From CAZKMM01 sp964553915 (lineage in GTDB: Bacteria > RBG-13-61-14 > DRUE01), in NCBI GenBank assembly GCA_964553915.1, contig CAZKMM010000051.1:1-16379 (forward strand): a DNA stretch of 16,379 nucleotides, written 5' to 3'. Shown in pieces: positions 14,377 to 16,379 of the stretch; the first letter of the stretch is position 1; every line of letters starts with the position of its first letter. The translations under genes and the position numbers were made by a program. Under the pieces are notes generated by a model, which was not told the origin of the DNA, made no database searches, and saw only the letters and a list, made by a program, of their open reading frames with translations.

Positions 14377-15546
14377 TTATTCCTGAATCAGCTCCCAATC
14401 TCCATTTTTAATCCGAACCATTACAAAGGCTTCTTTAGTTAGACCTTCATGGTCACCAGGACTCATATTAAAAACCCCTCCGGTGCCCACAAAGCCCTTG
14501 ATTTTCTCCAGCTCATCCCGAATCTTTGCCCGGTCCGGACCCGCTTTTTCCAGAGCTTTAACCAGCATCATAAAAGCATCATAGGCATGTCCTCCAAAAG
14601 TTGAAACCGGACCATAATGGGCTTCATATTTTTTCTTATAATCCAAAAGCACAGATTTCTGTGGGTCGGTATCTGGAAGCTGTTCAGCTACAATCAATCT
14701 ACCTGCTGGGAGAATAATCCCCTCTGCTGCATCTCCAGCCAGTTCAATAAATTTCTTGGTGGCAACTCCATGGCTCATTACCAGAAGTTTATTCATTCCC
14801 AGCTCCCGCATATTTTTAGCTACAATTGCCGGAGCCTTCTGCACTGCCCAGACAATCACTGCCTGGGCATCAGTGCCGTTGATCCGGGTAAGCTGAGCGG
14901 TCATATCAGTATCATCCTGACCGAACCGCTCGTCCGCAGTGATGGTAATTCCATACTTGGGAGCAAGCCTTTTAAGCTCTTCTCTGCCCGAATCTCCATA
15001 CCCATTAGAAACTGTCATAATCGCAACCTTGGTGATTCCATTTTTGGTCAGATAGTCATAGATTTTCTCCACCGCCAGACTGTCAGATTGGGGAGTTTTG
15101 AAAATCCATTTCCGGGTCTGACCGGTCTTGGGGTCGCGGATGATTTTCCAGCTCGCGGCACAGCTGACCATCGGCACCTGGGCTTTGGTGACAGTATCTA
15201 TAATTGCCAGACTCGTGCCCGAGCGAGTGGGTCCGATAATCGCCAAAACCTGGTCATTGTTAATCAGTCTTTTGACCTTAACCAGAGCTTTGGCTTCATC
15301 TCCCTCGGTATCATAAATTACCACCTCAATGGGATGACCATTTATCCCGCCCTTGGCATTAATTTCCTCAACCAGCATTTCCAGAGTATTCTTCTCCGGC
15401 TCGCCCAGGCTGGAAGCTGGACCGGTCACCGCCAAAATCGCCCCAATTTTGTAAGCGGTTTTTTCCTTCTTTTTACAGCCGAAATTCAAAATCAGTGAAA
15501 AAACCGCCAGGAAGACAAAAGCCTTGATGAAAATCCCTTTTTTCAT
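14377..15546 (-). CDS. livK: Branched-chain amino acid-type ABC transporter substrate-binding lipoprotein (LivK-like)
   Basis: This 389-residue protein is a periplasmic-binding-protein type 1 (Leu/Ile/Val-binding-like) receptor of the HAAT importer. The N-terminus is a lipoprotein signal with lipobox LNFGC, lipidated Cys24, followed by a lysine-rich linker. The mature start YKIGAILAVTGPASSLGEPEKNTLEML is typical, as are EEINAKGGINGHPIEVVIYDTEGD, AIIGPTRSGTSLAI (ligand-contact loop) and VPMVSCAAS. The C-terminal lobe has FGGHAYDAFMMLVKAL. The ATG at 15546 has an AAGGAGGGG ribosome site. Homologues bind leucine-type amino acids, but others bind amides, urea or aromatic acids, so the ligand is uncertain. 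It lies 17 nt after a gene for an outer-membrane barrel, which suggests a full outer- and inner-membrane uptake route. Confidence 0.93.
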   Translation of the reverse strand: MKKGIFIKAFVFLAVFSLILNFGCKKKEKTAYKIGAILAVTGPASSLGEPEKNTLEMLVEEINAKGGINGHPIEVVIYDTEGDEAKALVKVKRLINNDQVLAIIGPTRSGTSLAIIDTVTKAQVPMVSCAASWKIIRDPKTGQTRKWIFKTPQSDSLAVEKIYDYLTKNGITKVAIMTVSNGYGDSGREELKRLAPKYGITITADERFGQDDTDMTAQLTRINGTDAQAVIVWAVQKAPAIVAKNMRELGMNKLLVMSHGVATKKFIELAGDAAEGIILPAGRLIVAEQLPDTDPQKSVLLDYKKKYEAHYGPVSTFGGHAYDAFMMLVKALEKAGPDRAKIRDELEKIKGFVGTGGVFNMSPGDHEGLTKEAFVMVRIKNGDWELIQE

Positions 15547-15563
15547 TTTGCCCCTCCTTATTT

Positions 15564-16379
15564 TTAATAGAAGAAGAACCAGAAACTCAAGGTGTAACGA
15601 TTAACCACACCATCATCCCAATCCATAGAAGCACCTTTATCAACTCTAGCAAGTCCGTATTCAGTCCTTGCCTGCATCCACTCCAAGCTGATGTCCATAA
15701 CCTTGGGCACCAACCAGTAATGAACACTGGCATAGGTCATACTGTTTTTGGTAATAGCAGACCAAGGAGGCTTACCATTGTTCATTGCTTGTGCATCTTC
15801 TAATTGGTCGTCATCTACATCATCCACTCCATAGCCACCAAAAATCTGGATGCCTTTAAAAGGACCAAGCCCAATCTCTGCCCATCCGCCAGTATCCTTT
15901 AAAGCCTCATATTCTCCATCATTGGTCAAAACCCATCCCTGACCAACTCCACCAGTGTACCAGCCATCCAGATTAGCACCCTGAAACCACTCTCCAGAAA
16001 TGGTCAGCCATTTGGTAATGGGAACAGAGAGATGGAAATTATAACTCCAGCTTTCTACCCGGTGCTTGTGATTATCTGCTATGAGATCGCTCCCGAGCTC
16101 CTCCTGAGCATAATGTCCGGTGACTCCCACCTTTAACGGCTTGCCATTGAGTTTGGAATTCCAGCAAATTCCTGCCTGAATATCCGGCTGAGCCGCATCA
16201 TCACCAGTGTCAATATCCTTAAATCCCGCGTCTCCAATCTTTTCCTCGGCACTTGCCATTAAAGCCAGCTTTCCATCTAATAAATAACCAGTAAGCCGAA
16301 TCTGGGGCATCCGATATCCCAGATTGCCCATCTCCGCACCATAAGTGTAATTGGAGACATGAGGATAAAGTGGGCTCAT
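15564..16379 (-). CDS. Outer-membrane beta-barrel (porin-like) protein, C-terminal part (5' end beyond window)
   Basis: The last 271 residues of a minus-strand gene run to the right window edge. The ATG at the edge is most likely an internal methionine, since no signal peptide follows. The sequence is rich in alternating hydrophobic and polar residues, Gly, Trp and Tyr, with strand-like segments such as IRLTGYLLDGKLALMASAEE, YNFHLSVPITKWLTISGEWF and ASVHYWLVPKVMDISLEWM, separated by acidic loops (VDDVDDDQLEDAQ). It ends in an aromatic-rich strand, YTLSFWFFFY, as expected for a beta-barrel assembled by the BAM machinery. No specific porin family is recognised. The 17-nt gap to livK suggests cotranscription, and a role in letting the LivK ligand through the outer membrane is inferred from this context only. 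Confidence 0.7.
   Translation of the reverse strand: MSPLYPHVSNYTYGAEMGNLGYRMPQIRLTGYLLDGKLALMASAEEKIGDAGFKDIDTGDDAAQPDIQAGICWNSKLNGKPLKVGVTGHYAQEELGSDLIADNHKHRVESWSYNFHLSVPITKWLTISGEWFQGANLDGWYTGGVGQGWVLTNDGEYEALKDTGGWAEIGLGPFKGIQIFGGYGVDDVDDDQLEDAQAMNNGKPPWSAITKNSMTYASVHYWLVPKVMDISLEWMQARTEYGLARVDKGASMDWDDGVVNRYTLSFWFFFY

Noticed and set aside
14617..15498. Long open frame (293 codons) on the plus strand
   Set aside because: It is antisense to the well-supported livK-like gene, and its translation has no recognisable domain or ribosome site; a codon-bias shadow.
16377..16379. ATG at the right edge as the true start of the barrel protein
   Set aside because: The following residues are not a signal peptide, which an outer-membrane protein needs; the gene most likely continues outside the window.
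1..16379. CRISPR arrays, tRNA/rRNA genes, insertion sequences, phage or riboswitch elements
   Set aside because: No direct-repeat arrays, cloverleaf sequences, transposase or integrase motifs, or recognisable riboswitch cores were seen on either strand by eye.

Overview
The window is a gene-dense piece of a diderm (Gram-negative type) bacterial chromosome, probably from an uncultured lineage. Support for two membranes comes from two lipoprotein signal peptides with lipoboxes (the OppA-like and LivK-like proteins) and a truncated beta-barrel outer-membrane protein at the right edge. No ribosomal or taxonomic marker is present. A candidate phylum around WOR-3/FCB is only a guess from gene style and moderate base composition. 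There are no tRNAs, rRNAs, CRISPR arrays or insertion sequences. No gene-free stretch exceeds about 200 bases.

Left block (2-3312, plus strand) is one tightly packed probable operon. It holds the 3' end of miaB (tRNA methylthiotransferase), a DUF151 bifunctional-nuclease-family protein, a VanZ-like membrane protein, a small gluconate 2-dehydrogenase subunit 3-like protein, and a GMC-family FAD oxidoreductase carrying a CxxCxxCxxxCP cysteine cluster. Neighbouring genes overlap or are separated by 3 nt, and two of them (VanZ and GMC) appear to start at TTG.

A 197-base spacer with inverted repeats leads to the second plus-strand block (3510-9937). It encodes a TMTC-like polytopic membrane protein with C-terminal TPRs, then a peptide-type ABC importer: lipoprotein binding protein (OppA-like) and two permeases (OppB- and OppC-like). 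A zinc-dependent medium-chain dehydrogenase is inserted between the permeases with overlapping stop/start codons. No OppD/OppF ATPase genes are here, although both permeases keep the EAA loop that docks an ATPase.

A textbook sigma70-type promoter (TTGACA, 16 nt, TATAAT) then drives a single-gene unit (10037-10957). It encodes a cytoplasmic protein made of a zinc ribbon, two helical TerB/EF-hand-like repeats and a C-terminal GRAM/PH-like domain.

Right block (10965-16379, minus strand) converges on that gene with a 7-nt gap and a short hairpin. In transcription order it reads: outer-membrane barrel protein (5' end outside the window), LivK-like lipoprotein, LivH, LivM, LivG, LivF. This is a complete branched-chain-amino-acid-type (HAAT) ABC importer with its own likely porin. 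A strong hairpin between livK and livH forms G-U wobbles in the liv mRNA but A-C mismatches in the opposite orientation. This suggests an RNA element that sets a high binding-protein-to-permease ratio.

No obviously new defence, mobile or biosynthetic system was seen. The points most worth a second look are the dehydrogenase embedded in an ATPase-less opp cluster, the livK-livH hairpin, the cysteine-cluster GMC enzyme with its small partner, and the zinc-ribbon/TerB-like/GRAM-like protein.
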